Shown here piece by piece: positions 1 through 10,529 of a stretch of DNA of 64,000 nucleotides. The translations under genes were made by a program, and so were the position numbers. This stretch comes from Calliphora vicina. Lineage: Eukaryota > Arthropoda > Insecta > Diptera > Calliphoridae. The stretch is taken from NCBI RefSeq assembly GCF_958450345.1, contig NC_088782.1:94623358-94687357 (forward strand), written 5' to 3'. Position 1 is the first letter of the stretch, and every line of letters begins with the position of its first letter. The notes below the pieces were generated by a model. The model worked only from the letters and a program-made list of their open reading frames with translations. It ran no database searches and was not told where the DNA came from.

Positions 1-275
1 AAAAAGTCAACAAAGTTTTTGATTTTACAAAAAAATCAAAAATTTTAAAGGAATGGACCTAAGCTTTCTTTTGAGCAGAAAAAAATTAAAAAGGGGTTCA
101 TTTTACAAAAAAAGTCAATCATTTTATGTCTTGAGTTAAAAAATATTTATTTTGATAGACATCCCATTCGCATCCCACCACCGATCTTGTTGAAAAATTG
201 TGTCGGAATTACTATCCAATAGTAATCACGATCCGAAGACATCGAATTCAAAAGTTAATTCCCTTGACATGTAAT
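1..275 (+). repeat. Family D repeat, right part
   Basis: AT-rich interspersed repeat. Recognisable pieces are TAAGCTTTCTTTTGAGC, GAAAAATTGTGTCGGAATTA, and the terminal CTTGACATG. The same pieces recur at 1305-1560, 3368-3545, 19479-20645 and 52155-52665. In the fullest copy (19479-20645) the family has long inverted ends. No coding capacity is visible. This copy is broken at 275/1300 by the foldback element that follows. Confidence 0.7.
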
Positions 276-1299
276 ACGGTACCGTGAAATAGCTCCCAAA
301 TGAAATAACTCCCCACGAAAAGATGAAATAACACCCACCAAATTTGTCATACAACTTAGGACTTATTTCATTATGAAACAACTCCTAACGCATAGGAAGT
401 TATTTCATAATTTTTTGTTGGGAGTTATTTCATAATGCAATAACTCCCAATGAAACAACCCCCAATGCATTTTTTGTTGGGTTTTATTTCATTTTATTTT
501 GGGAATTAGGAGTTATTTCACCGTATTGGGAGTTATTTCATTTTTGTATCATAAATATCAAAAACTGGCTTCACTCAGAAAAGTTTTTTGCATTGCCGGC
601 CTTTGGCCGGGCGCTAAGGTTTTCTCCTCTGGGGTGTATCAAAAACCGACTTCGATGAATATATAAGCGTCAAATTATCGTAAGCGACATTTTCAATTTT
701 TTTTTTTATTTTATGGACCGACTGATGTTTTAGCGTTCTCAGAATATCAAAATTGTTAATAACTTCAAAATTATAGGGGGTAAGATTTTATCGTAAGTCA
801 ATGTTTACATTTTACAGTAAACGAATTTTATGCAAAAAACTTTTCAGAGCGAAGCCAGTTTTGATACACCCCAGAGGAGAAAACTTTAGCGCCCGACCGA
901 AGTCCGGCAATGCAAAAAACTTTTCTGAGTGAAGCCAGTTTTTGATACACCCCAGAGGAGAAAACCTTAGCGCCCGGCCAAAGGCCGGCAATGCAAAAAA
1001 CTTGACACATCCCAGAGGAGTTAAACTTTGCGCTACGCCATATGCCTGCAATGCTTGCTTCAGATTGGGAATTATTTCATTTCTATTGGGATTTATTTCA
1101 TTGGGAGATATTTCGCTTTTTTGGGAGTAATATTTTTAAAATTATGAAACCGCCCATTATTGGGAGTAATTTCATTTTACCCTTTGGTAGTTATTTCATT
1201 TTTCAAGTTTGGGAATTATTTCATTTTTGATGGGAATTATTTCATAGGAAGTTATTTCATTGGGAGTTATTTCATTTGGGAGCTATTTCACGGTACCGT
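276..1299. mobile_element. Foldback element with tandem-repeat arms, 5 bp TSD
   Basis: The two ends are inverted copies that begin ACGGTACCGTGAAATAGCTC at 276 and finish as its reverse complement at 1299. Both sides carry GTAAT (271-275 and 1300-1304), which reads as a target duplication. The arms consist of many variants of a ~15 bp unit, TGAAATAACTCCCAA, in opposite orientation on the two sides (about 285-545 and 1065-1290). The core holds about three head-to-tail copies of a ~78 bp module (836-1060). An inverted copy of the module lies at 563-650. It contains CACCCCAGAGGAGAAAA and GGCCAAAGGCCGGCAATGC. No transposase is visible, so the element is non-autonomous. Tandem repeats inside long inverted arms resemble Drosophila FB/Galileo elements; the superfamily is not proven. 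Confidence 0.8.
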
Positions 1300-1304
1300 G
1301 TAAT

Positions 1305-1570
1305 ACATATCAAAATAAGTATTTTGTAACTGAAGGTATACAATTTCAGATTTTTTTTTTGCGAAAATCAATTTTTTTTTTTACTTTTGTTTCAAAATGG
1401 ACCCATTTTTTAATTTTTTTTGCTAAAAAGAAAGCATAGGTCTATTCCTTTAAGAGCTTTTTGGTCGGTTTTTGGGATGGGATTGGGATATATATCAAAA
1501 TATATATTTTGTAACTCAAGACATACAATTTTTGAATTAAACCATTTTTTTCAAAATGGTCCCTTCTTAA
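1305..1570 (+). repeat. Family D repeat fragment
   Basis: Continues after the foldback with TATCAAAATA..TTTGTAACT and two ~150 bp related blocks (1305-1440 and 1480-1560). They match 20340-20560 in the complete family D copy. No gene. Confidence 0.6.
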
Positions 1571-1571
1571 T

Positions 1572-2562
1572 TATACCCTTCACCTTCGTGAGAGGGGTAT
1601 ATATATGTTTGTCATTCCGTTTGTAATTTCAACAATATTATATTACCCTATAAAGTATATATATTCTATGAGGAAAAAACCAGGACAACCTCGATTTTTT
1701 AACCTATTTTTGACCTATATCTGGATTACTATGTCATTAATATAGACAATATGGATATCTAGTGATAGATATATCAAAGACCTTTGCAACGACGTATATA
1801 AGACCATATAAAATTGGACCTACAATGGTGGCCAGCAATTTAAGACAAATACTTGAATTATTTTCATCAACTGAATTTTAAGTGCGATAGAGCCAAAATA
1901 AAAGGACCTCTAAGGGTATGAAATTTATTATTCATGTTTCTAGTTTCTCAAAAATGTTTTGAAAAATCGGTAAAACATATTTGGACAAAGATATGTTGAA
2001 ATACGTTGACCCACCTCAGCGAACATCCGCTGTTAATAACATGATATGTGCGAAACTAATGGTACTAAAAATACGAAATTTGGTCCGAATATTTTATAAT
2101 AATAAAAATATAAATGTGAGAAAATATGTTAATTTAAAAAAAATAAAAAATTTGGTCAAGTCGTAGAAAAATCTAATGGTAATGGGTTCGTGGAGAATAT
2201 GTATGAATTGACACAGTTGAATAAAACACACTTGTGTGTTAAAACAGTCCTCATGCATACATATTTGTGGAAATATTTGAAAAAATAATTGACGATCACA
2301 TGGAATTTAGTAAACAATTTTTGTCTTAATTACCTGGCCACCACTGTACATTGGGTCGAATCGGAAAAAATATTTTTTAACCCGATTTTTTTTTTCACCA
2401 AAAAAAAAATTAGAAAAATTTTTTTTTTTAATTTAAAAAAAATTTTAAAATTTAAACAATTTAAATTTACCAAAATATATTTAAAATTTGTATTTTGAAG
2501 TATAGTTTGGTGAAGGGTATATAAGATTCGGCACAGCCGAATATAACTCTCTTACTTGTTTT
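1572..2562 (+). mobile_element. Family A DINE-1/Helentron-like element, copy 1
   Basis: The head is TATACCCTTCACCTTCGTGA followed by the complementary GGGGTATA. The tail has GTGAAGGGTATA, a perfect hairpin ATTCGGC-ACA-GCCGAAT, then CTTACTTGTTTT. The head/tail inverted repeat, the tail hairpin, and the motif TATAAAGTATATATATTC all parallel the known DINE-1/INE-1 (Helentron-associated) architecture. That classification is an inference. The sequence is interrupted by a MITE at 1821-2348. Copy 2 follows with no spacer, so the two are head-to-tail. Confidence 0.75.
1821..2348. mobile_element. TA-flanked Tc1/mariner-type MITE (copy 1)
   Basis: Inverted ends CAATGGTGGCCAGCAATTTA and its complement GGCCACCACTG lie between two TA dinucleotides (1821-1822, 2347-2348). 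A second copy at 19695-20192 has the same ends and interior. The interior is non-coding. The insertion sits in a family A element. The equivalent position in another family A copy, 25616-25617 (minus), is an intact single TA, which proves the insertion boundaries. Confidence 0.85.
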
Positions 2563-3367
<805 letters not shown>

Positions 3368-3545
3368 TTTTATTTTTTTGCTCAAAACAAAGCTTCCTCA
3401 AATTCTGAACACCATCTACATAACTCAGAGAATTGTTGACCGATTGAAAAATTGTGTCTGAATTACTATGCAATAGGACTCACCATGGTTCATTCCGATC
3501 GGAAGACATCGATTTAAAAATTTTGAAATCCCCCATATATGAAAT
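3368..3545 (+). repeat. Family D right-terminal fragment
   Basis: Contains TGCTCAAAACAAAGCTTCC, GAAAAATTGTGTCTGAATTA, GGAAGACATCGATTT, and the terminus GAAATCCCCCATATATG. These match the right end of the copy at 19479-20645. It lies directly after the family A tail. Confidence 0.65.
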
Positions 3546-5074
3546 TAATAACGTATTCATCTTAACATTGTCGCTAATTACAAGACGAACTGTGATCACG
3601 GTCACTGTTTAAAAGAACATAAACTACGTTCACTGGGAACGAAGTTCTTCAAAAAGCACGGGATTGCTCATCTCTAACTAGAGTTCTTGATATCTAAATT
3701 CTTTGAAGAATAACTAAACAAATGACTTCATTTTCAGTGGTAGAAATTAATTTTTCTTGGATATTATACATGAAGTTTTGGTATTTTCTGATTATTATAA
3801 ATACATCTTACTAAATTTAGTATTATGTATTTTAAAAGTAATCCCATCCCTTTACCCAGCTCATATTTTGAAAATATTTTTTGAGTGTACAAAACTCATT
3901 ATACTTACATATACTTACTTCCAACAACCCATTTCTCCTGTTCATGGCAAGGAAGCCTAAGTGTAAGTAGTTGTGTGGCAGTGGTATTAAGTTCATTAAA
4001 AATATTGTACGTGTTTGTTTCCTGTTAATGATTATTTGCGTGTTGTTTTGTGAACAACAAGCTAACACCATTCAGTTTAAGCTACTATAATACGAGTGCG
4101 AGCGAGTCTACTTAACAAAAAGTATCAATAACAACCTTGAATTGGCAGAAATTTTGTAAACAAAAAAAAAAAAAAACAAAGGAGGGTAATAAAGAAAATG
4201 TTGTATGTTATAAAAACATGCAACAGTGTTGTACAATATTGTAATTTATTTAAAAGAAACACACATTATCGAAAATCAAATATTAATTAATTTAGATCAT
4301 GAATGTAAATAAAATATATGTATGTCCTATTTATTTAATAAAAAAATATTCACAGTATGAAATATTTGTTAATGGGTTGAATTTTTTTAGTCAGTTGGAC
4401 AAAAAATGAGTTTATGTACGTCAGAGTACAGAGACGAATAATACACATTAAGGAGCTGAATATGGGAAACAATTTTCATTATTTTCTTTGAGCATTTGAA
4501 AACAATGTCCACTAAAAAGCTTAATATTCCGTAATTCGCTTAAGACAAATCCTCAGTGTCCAATATGAAACTTTGCACAAACATTGACAAGAGTTTAGTT
4601 ATTCTCAGATACTTTTTTAAAAATTTGGCTATGAGCTAGTGGACCTAATCGGAAAACATTTTTTTATTTAGAAAAACCAGGGACATTTAGTCTGAACAGA
4701 TAATCATATGATTATCAATTAATTCAGTTATCACAACCATTCCAGTGGTCAGTCAATACAAATATAAATTTTAAATTCTTAAAGGATACAACTGTATTTT
4801 TTGGCGAAATAGTAGAGAAAATGATACCAGATTTTTACAGTGGGTAGATATGACCACTGCACATCGATTTCTTGCAAAAAGTTAAAATTGAAAAATTTTG
4901 AGTTGACGCTTTTTAGAGGAACCAGTGCGATATGAATTTTATTATTAACTATATATATATGAAAAATATTAATTAATTTTAAAAGGGTTTTAATTTACTA
5001 ACTTAAGCAATACACAAAAAATAAAGATAAAAATTGGATTAAATACAATATACTACTTTTAAAACAAAAGTCGG
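3546..5074. other. No recognisable gene or repeat
   Basis: AT-rich DNA with short chance frames on both strands (e.g. 3757-3960 plus against 3832-4071 minus) that overlap and resemble nothing. No inverted termini seen. Confidence 0.5.
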
Positions 5075-5160
5075 TGTGAACAGTTTTGTCCCTTGTTTCA
5101 AAAACGGAGTAGTTTTAAAATTAATAGTTTGTATGACCACCACGTTATTTTATTAGACCT

Positions 5161-5667
5161 TTGATTTTTTCTGGCTTACTATTTACAAGATTTTCCAAAA
5201 TGTTTGGACTTATATTTTGCCATGACAGAAGGGCTCACTTCCACAATTCAACTACGGGTCTAGAAGACTCTTTTTCGGCAAAAATTTCCCATTCAAAAAT
5301 TGTCCAAAGGTGCTCGATAGAGTTTAAATGTGTGGACAGGGAAGGACATTCGAGCTGTTCGATTTCGTTATCAACAAACCATTTTTTTTTTTGTTATTTT
5401 CGCGGTACTCTTAGGATTATTGTCCTGCATAAATGTTTCTTGTTGACCACGTTCAAACCCGAATATATCCAGACTCGGGAGATAAGAGGCCTCCAATATG
5501 GTAATATAGTCTGTTGCACTCATAATTCCATTGATACGCTCATTGCCACGAAAACATCCCTAAACCATGATTGATCCACCCCTAAAATTTCATAGTTTGA
5601 CATATGTTGCGATCTTGTACCTCAACGCGTTTAAGGACCCATGTCGCGACATTGATCAATGTGTGTC
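5161..5667 (-). pseudogene. Tc1-like transposase, C-terminal half (broken)
   Basis: Minus-strand reading gives a catalytic-core remnant in several frames. GGSIMV precedes a stop, then GCFRGNERINGIMSATDY, then MQDNNPKSTAKITKKK with the second catalytic Asp (QDN). A stretch follows that corresponds to the W-P-x-x-S-P-D-x-N-P-I-E region but has lost it. At least two in-frame stops are present. It joins the N-terminal half at 6757-7248 across the Transib-like insertion, so both halves come from one gene. It cannot encode an active enzyme. Confidence 0.75.
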
Positions 5668-5672
5668 TGACG

Positions 5673-6750
5673 CACAGTGGTATGAGAAAAAAAAAGGGAA
5701 ATAAATCTGTAACTTCTAAACCTTTAGTCCGATTTGAATGAAATTTCACATGCGCAAAAAGGAAGTGTATTCGAGTTTGAATTTGGACCTCATGAGCCCA
5801 TCAGGAGCGGGACAAGTGGTCCCCAAAGTAAGACACCTCGGGTATGTTCAATTTTAAAAATGATCTTATTTGTTCGTTTGTGTTCCGATTTCAAAAAAAT
5901 TACACATATAGAATCCTCTTATCTTTTATAGCTTAGGAGATATTCGCATTTGAAAATTAAATTTTCAACATTTTTACCCACCCTACTTCAGTTTTTTGAT
6001 GACCGCGGTTCCAAATATTTCCCAATTTTCTCCATTTTTCTTTTATAGGACTAACACCAGAAGTATATATCAAATAAAGAAAGAATGGTTTAAAAATCAT
6101 AACTGAATCTAACTTTGGATTAGATTTTCGTTTTTTTGCTATAATATCCATACCAGAGGTGGGGTTATCGGAACCCTTTACAAGATAATTAAGAACTTAT
6201 TGGGCCATCTAAAATAGGTTACTATATTTTGATATCGACTATGCGATTTGAGAATTTTTGCCCTAAAATTTAATTTTACATAAAAAATAGGCATTTTTTG
6301 AATGGACCTGGTCCCCTCGGTATCAAAAATTATAATTTTTTTTCATTTAAATTATTTGATGTAAAGTTAGTTTGCAAAAAGTACAAATTCATTATACATC
6401 CCCTTAGAAATTTTTTAGATAAAAAGAAAAATCGTCTTTTTTTAAATTCAAATGCATGTAACTTTGGACCCAGTCATTATTTTTAAACCACTCTTTCTTT
6501 ATTTGATATATACGTCTGTTGTTAATGCGAATATCTCCTAAGATTGATAGCTATATGTAATTATTTTGAAATCGGAACACATACCCGAGGTGTCTTAATT
6601 TGGGAGCCCTAATCGGAAAACATGAGGTCCAAATTCAAAACTTAAACTCGACTACACTTCCTCTTTGCGCATGTGAAATTTCAATCAAATCGGACTAAGA
6701 GTTTAGAAGTTACAGATTTATTTCCCTCTATTTTTTCTCATACCACTGTG
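5673..6750. mobile_element. Transib-like non-autonomous foldback element
   Basis: The ends are CACAGTGGTATGAGAAAAA at 5673 and its complement at 6750. Inverted similarity continues inward for well over 200 bp. The flanking pentamers are TGACG (5668-5672) and TTACG (6751-6755), 4 of 5 identical. Transib elements are known to begin with a CACWRTG heptamer, like the RAG signal, and to make 5 bp target duplications. The assignment is an inference from these two traits. It is inserted in a Tc1-like transposase gene. Related ends lie at 17110, 43035, 44963 and 61220. Confidence 0.7.
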
Positions 6751-6756
6751 TTACGC

Positions 6757-7248
6757 CACCCGATTAATTTTACTTTCATTAGACCAAGTAACTTGTTTCC
6801 AATCGTCAATGGTGAAGTTTTCGTACGATTTAGCGAACTTTAATCGAGCCTTACGATGCTTTGACTTAACAATGTTTTTTTATAATAGCTCTTGCTTTAA
6901 GTTCGTTATTTTTAAGACAACTTCGAATTGTTTTGTCACTGATGTTGACTCCATTGTCCTCTCTAAGCACTTAATTAATCTAAATGCAGTGATAACTGCA
7001 GTATTTGTGGCTCCTAAAAAGATTAAGTGCCTTGCAATTCGAGCATTAGCAGAAGATAGCTTCGGTGGAGGACCACCACAATTTCGTGGAACTGATAAAT
7101 ATTTTTTTTTTATTATTTTATTGTAAAGTCCGATAGAAACTTTGTATTTTTTAGCAATTAATCGGTACGAAATGCAATTTCGTATATCATCTGGAATGTT
7201 TTTCTTCAAAACAGAATTTATAGCTTTATCTATTATAAAGTACCTCAA
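6757..7248 (-). pseudogene. Tc1-like transposase, N-terminal part (broken)
   Basis: Tc1-family transposases bind the terminal repeats through paired helix-turn-helix domains and cut and join DNA with a DDE nuclease domain. This piece starts with ATG at 7248. It gives about 122 open residues to 6880: an N-terminal HTH-like region, then a basic stretch with GGPPPKLSSANARIARHLI at about residues 58-76 (linker plus second HTH). It then shifts frame and continues as degraded sequence to the insertion at 6750. The matching C-terminal half lies at 5161-5670. A full protein is usually ~340 residues. This one is dead because of frameshifts and the 1.1 kb insertion. It is certainly Tc1-like; the exact family is not assigned. 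Confidence 0.75.
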
Positions 7249-7534
7249 GATTTATTGAAGTGCTTTATTTTGTTATTTTTTTTTTTAATAAAGAAATTAA
7301 AAGGATTATTATTTACTTAATTGTCTTCTTGTAATATGAGAGTTTAATTTAATTTTTCGCAAAATCTATTGGCGGACAATACTGTTCACATGTAACTTCG
7401 TTCAGATGTGATTCAAAAAACCTATAAAAGTTCCTTTAGTTTCAGAGTGAGTTATACCAGATAATAGTAAATAGAGTGCTTAATAGTTAACAAAAGGAAA
7501 ATGTTATCACACCAGCTGTTATGTGCAAGAAATA

Positions 7535-7790
7535 ATTGGTCAATTTACAAGGTCTCTTATCAGTCATATTGTCATAATGTCTTAATATATCTCGACTCGG
7601 CAGCTCGGCTTAACCGACACTTAGGCATTCGGCGAAGGTCTCTACTGGTTGGTTACGATAACACAATAAACATAGCATACAGAGTACTATTATTTTAGGA
7701 CACTTTTTACTTGAAAACTAATAAAAACCATTGTGAAATATTAGGACATTATGACAATATGACATGATAAGAGACCTTGTGAATTGACCA
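7535..7790. mobile_element. Small foldback MITE
   Basis: The left arm TTGGTCAATTTACAAGGTC.. (about 7535-7582) is repeated inverted at about 7742-7790, with ~45 bp arms and a ~160 bp loop. No convincing target duplication is visible and there is no coding capacity. The 65-residue frame at 7501-7698 runs across the arm and loop and is not a gene. Confidence 0.7.
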
Positions 7791-7984
7791 AATATGTAAA
7801 CCAAAATGTCAACTACTCGTGAACAGTTTGTCTTCTACTGTATATTCTGATTTAATAACTTTATCTTTCGAAACATAGTCAGACTTCTTGAATCTTTTAA
7901 TATTTTCGCCTTTAAAATTAAATTAAAAAAAGACTCAGGACTCAGGTTTTAATCTACACGACTCATTTACCATAAACCTTAAAT

Positions 7985-9115
7985 ATGTCCTCAAAATAGA
8001 TGCCGAAACTTACTATTTATCTAATGGAAATATATGGGAGCCTCGAACGGAAAATTCCTGACCTTATAGACTTTGCCATATCCAGAAATGTAGATCGAAA
8101 TTCAATATCTACGGAAATATCTTTTTACTTATGTTCCGACCATTCACCCGTAATAGCCATCTATTATGGAAAAAATATACCAAAATCTTCAGCAAATATT
8201 CCGCTTTACAAAACAAACTAGCTTAAATACAAGAAGATTTTCAGTAGCCATATCCACTCAAATCCAAATATACAGTGTGAGTGAGAGAAAAACGAATGCG
8301 TCAATGACTACTCGTTAATAATTACTTCGGCTCTGAATCATTCAAAGATCGAAAACCCTACAAAGCCAAAAAGGCATATTTCCAATTCAGATATTGAACG
8401 ATTACTTCTCGAAAGGGAAAGCTTAGAAGAGATTGGCAACAAAATAGATCACCTGCTTTAAAGTAGAGGCTGTCCATAGCACCTACGTAATGTATTTAAA
8501 ATCCACCCAAAAATAATTTTGTACTGAAAAATCCTCCAGTACTGTTTTCTGCGATCATTAAACTAGGCTTTTTCCCAACTAATTGAAAAATTGCTCAGAT
8601 CATAATGATACCTAAGCCAGGAAAAGATTTAACAATGCCGTCTTCATACAGACCTATAAGTCTACTGCCCTGCATATCAAAGTTATTTTAGAAAATATTC
8701 CAATGTAAAATTATGCCATACTTAAATAACCAAAATATTACCCCAGGTCATCAATTGGGTTCTGTGAACGACATGGAACCATCGAACAAGTTAATTGATT
8801 GACTGGATAGATAAGAAATCTTTTGAAAATAAAAAATACTGCTGTGCTATCTTATTGGACATCGTCCAGGTCTTTGGCAAGGTATGGCTATGGGGTTAAT
8901 TCATAATATTAAGTGTCTACTGCCACCAAGTACGAATAGATTGCTTCAGTCATACATATCAAACCGAGTTTTTAGGGTGAAATATTGCGATTATGTAACA
9001 GGAAATTATGAATTTAATGCTGGTGTTCCGCAGGGGAGTGTTCTCGGACAAACATATTATTTGATATATACTTCTGATTTGTCCATGTGTGATAGACTTG
9101 TCATATCGAAATGTT
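7985..9115 (+). pseudogene. Jockey-type non-LTR retrotransposon fragment (endonuclease end + reverse transcriptase)
   Basis: Such proteins nick the target with an APE-type endonuclease and copy their RNA in place. Visible landmarks run in order. PDLIDFAISRNVDRNS and CSDHSPVI (about 8050-8155) match the endonuclease end. A linker with many stops follows. IMIPKPGKD and SSYRPISLLPCISKLF (about 8600-8690) are conserved reverse transcriptase motifs. QSYISNRVF and AGVPQGSVLG (about 8945-9050) come next. The frame is lost several times, and the sequence ends before a catalytic F/YADD motif can be recognised. The element lacks its 5' gag part and its 3' end. Clade placement in the Jockey group rests on motif wording only. 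Confidence 0.8.
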
Positions 9116-9119
9116 AGCT

Positions 9120-10046
9120 TTAAGCGAACAAAATAAAAATCGAATAATTTGGATACCCAATGTTTTACTCTATTTTAAAAATGTTCGCTAATTTAAACTC
9201 TCATAATTCTGATTGAAATGAAGAATACATTTTATCACCCTGTATGGAAAATAAAAGGTCTTTTGCTTTAGTACTTAAGTAGTATTTAAATAAGTCAAGT
9301 AAGTATGTGCTGAGTGGATTACAACAGACTGTTCTTAAGAGTACTACTGCAAACCATTTGGTTCTTTAAGTTTATATATTCTTTTTTTTACTTTCAAAAA
9401 CCTATAAGAAGGTTAGTCACTATTTCTGTCATACTTATTGTTCTTTGAAATACTGAAATGACCATATGCTAAATAATGATTTGTTTTGTCTTTATACTTA
9501 TTTGTACGAGTATGAAGAACTCACTCATATTGTTTGTAGAGGCATTTCAATAGAAAAGTACTTTTATTTCAAACCTTAAGTGCTGGAACTTACTTACGAT
9601 GCGATAAAATCCACTAGACAAACTGGCGACTCTTGTCATCCAGTTAAATGCTCGTTGTAAGTAAATTTGTAGTTGTAACTTTAATTGAGAAAATAATGTG
9701 GCATTAGAAACAAAAGCAACAGCAGAAACAAAATGAATTATAAGTACTCGGTGCCACTGACGGACACACCATACAAGTTTAGTACTTAAATAAATAGTAC
9801 GTGTAATAATATACTTATACATATGTACGTATGTAGTATGTATGTATTTAGGAATAAACAAGTTGAATGACTCATTGTTTAATAATATAAAAATACTAAG
9901 GTTAATTGTGTAATTAAATACGGTAAATAGTAAAACAAGTTGAAATATTTTGTAAAAATAAAAACAAACAATAAATACATCCAAACAAACATGGATACAC
10001 ACATATATGTACCTTAGACGGGACCATAAAAATAGGGTATTAATTT
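9120..10046. other. No recognisable gene
   Basis: AT-rich, with TATG/TACG-type microsatellite near 9820-9850. A 151-residue minus frame (9547-10002) is a low-complexity, hydrophobic and isoleucine/tyrosine-rich chance frame without a recognisable motif. Confidence 0.5.
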
Positions 10047-10054
10047 GTTATTTA

Positions 10055-10521
10055 CAGGGCAAGGATTTCTATGCAAATAAATGCAAGTTTATAGTCACTA
10101 ACTCGAAATTACTTTTTACAATTTATCTTTCTGAATCGAAGAATTTGCAACAAAATGGCATCGATTTGTTGTTGCATATTTTTGCATATTTTGTTATAAA
10201 TGCATATTTTGCATATCTTTCTTTTAAATGCATATATATTTATATGATATAATGAAATCGTGTCTTTTTGTCAAAGATAATTCGACAAAATTTGGTACAA
10301 TCTTTTCTATAGCTCCGAGGACGAAGTCTATTGAATTTGGTTAGAATCGGTCCATTATTTCTCCTAGCCCCCATATAATTGCCCTATCTGAAAATATTGA
10401 AATTTATATATTTTTTTTAATTAATAAATATATTTCAAATAAAAAACTCGTTTTTATTGCATATTTTATCTCTTTATAGTGCATATTTTTAATTTTTTAG
10501 TGCATGAAAATCCTTGCCTTG
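10055..10521. mobile_element. hAT-type MITE with perfect 8 bp TSD
   Basis: Ends CAGGGCAAGGATTT (10055) and the complement of CAAGGCAAGGATTTT (10521) fit the hAT terminal pattern YARNG. They are flanked by identical GTTATTTA octamers (10047-10054 and 10522-10529). Several TGCATATTTT/GCATAT units lie near both ends, like the subterminal transposase-binding repeats of hAT elements. The middle (10310-10380) carries a stretch related to the DINE-like families (TCGGTCCATTATTTCTCC, TAGCCCCCATA). The element is non-coding. Confidence 0.85.
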
Positions 10522-10529
10522 GTTATTTA

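Larger units (their letters stand above)
5075..7390 (-). mobile_element. Degenerate Tc1-like transposon, split by a Transib-like insertion
   Basis: Inverted ends TGTGAACAGTTTTGTCC (5075-5091) and the complement of TGTGAACAGTATTGTCC (7374-7390) enclose transposase remnants on the minus strand. A 1.1 kb foldback is inserted at 5673-6750. Without the insertion the element would be about 1.2 kb, shorter than the usual ~1.6 kb Tc1 elements. No clean flanking TA was found, so the outermost bases may be eroded. Confidence 0.7.

Noticed and set aside
5161..5574. 137-residue plus frame
   Set aside because: Shadow of the minus-strand Tc1 transposase, which carries the recognisable motifs.
9547..10002. 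151-residue minus frame
   Set aside because: Low-complexity Ile/Tyr/Phe-rich text typical of chance frames in AT-rich DNA; no motif.
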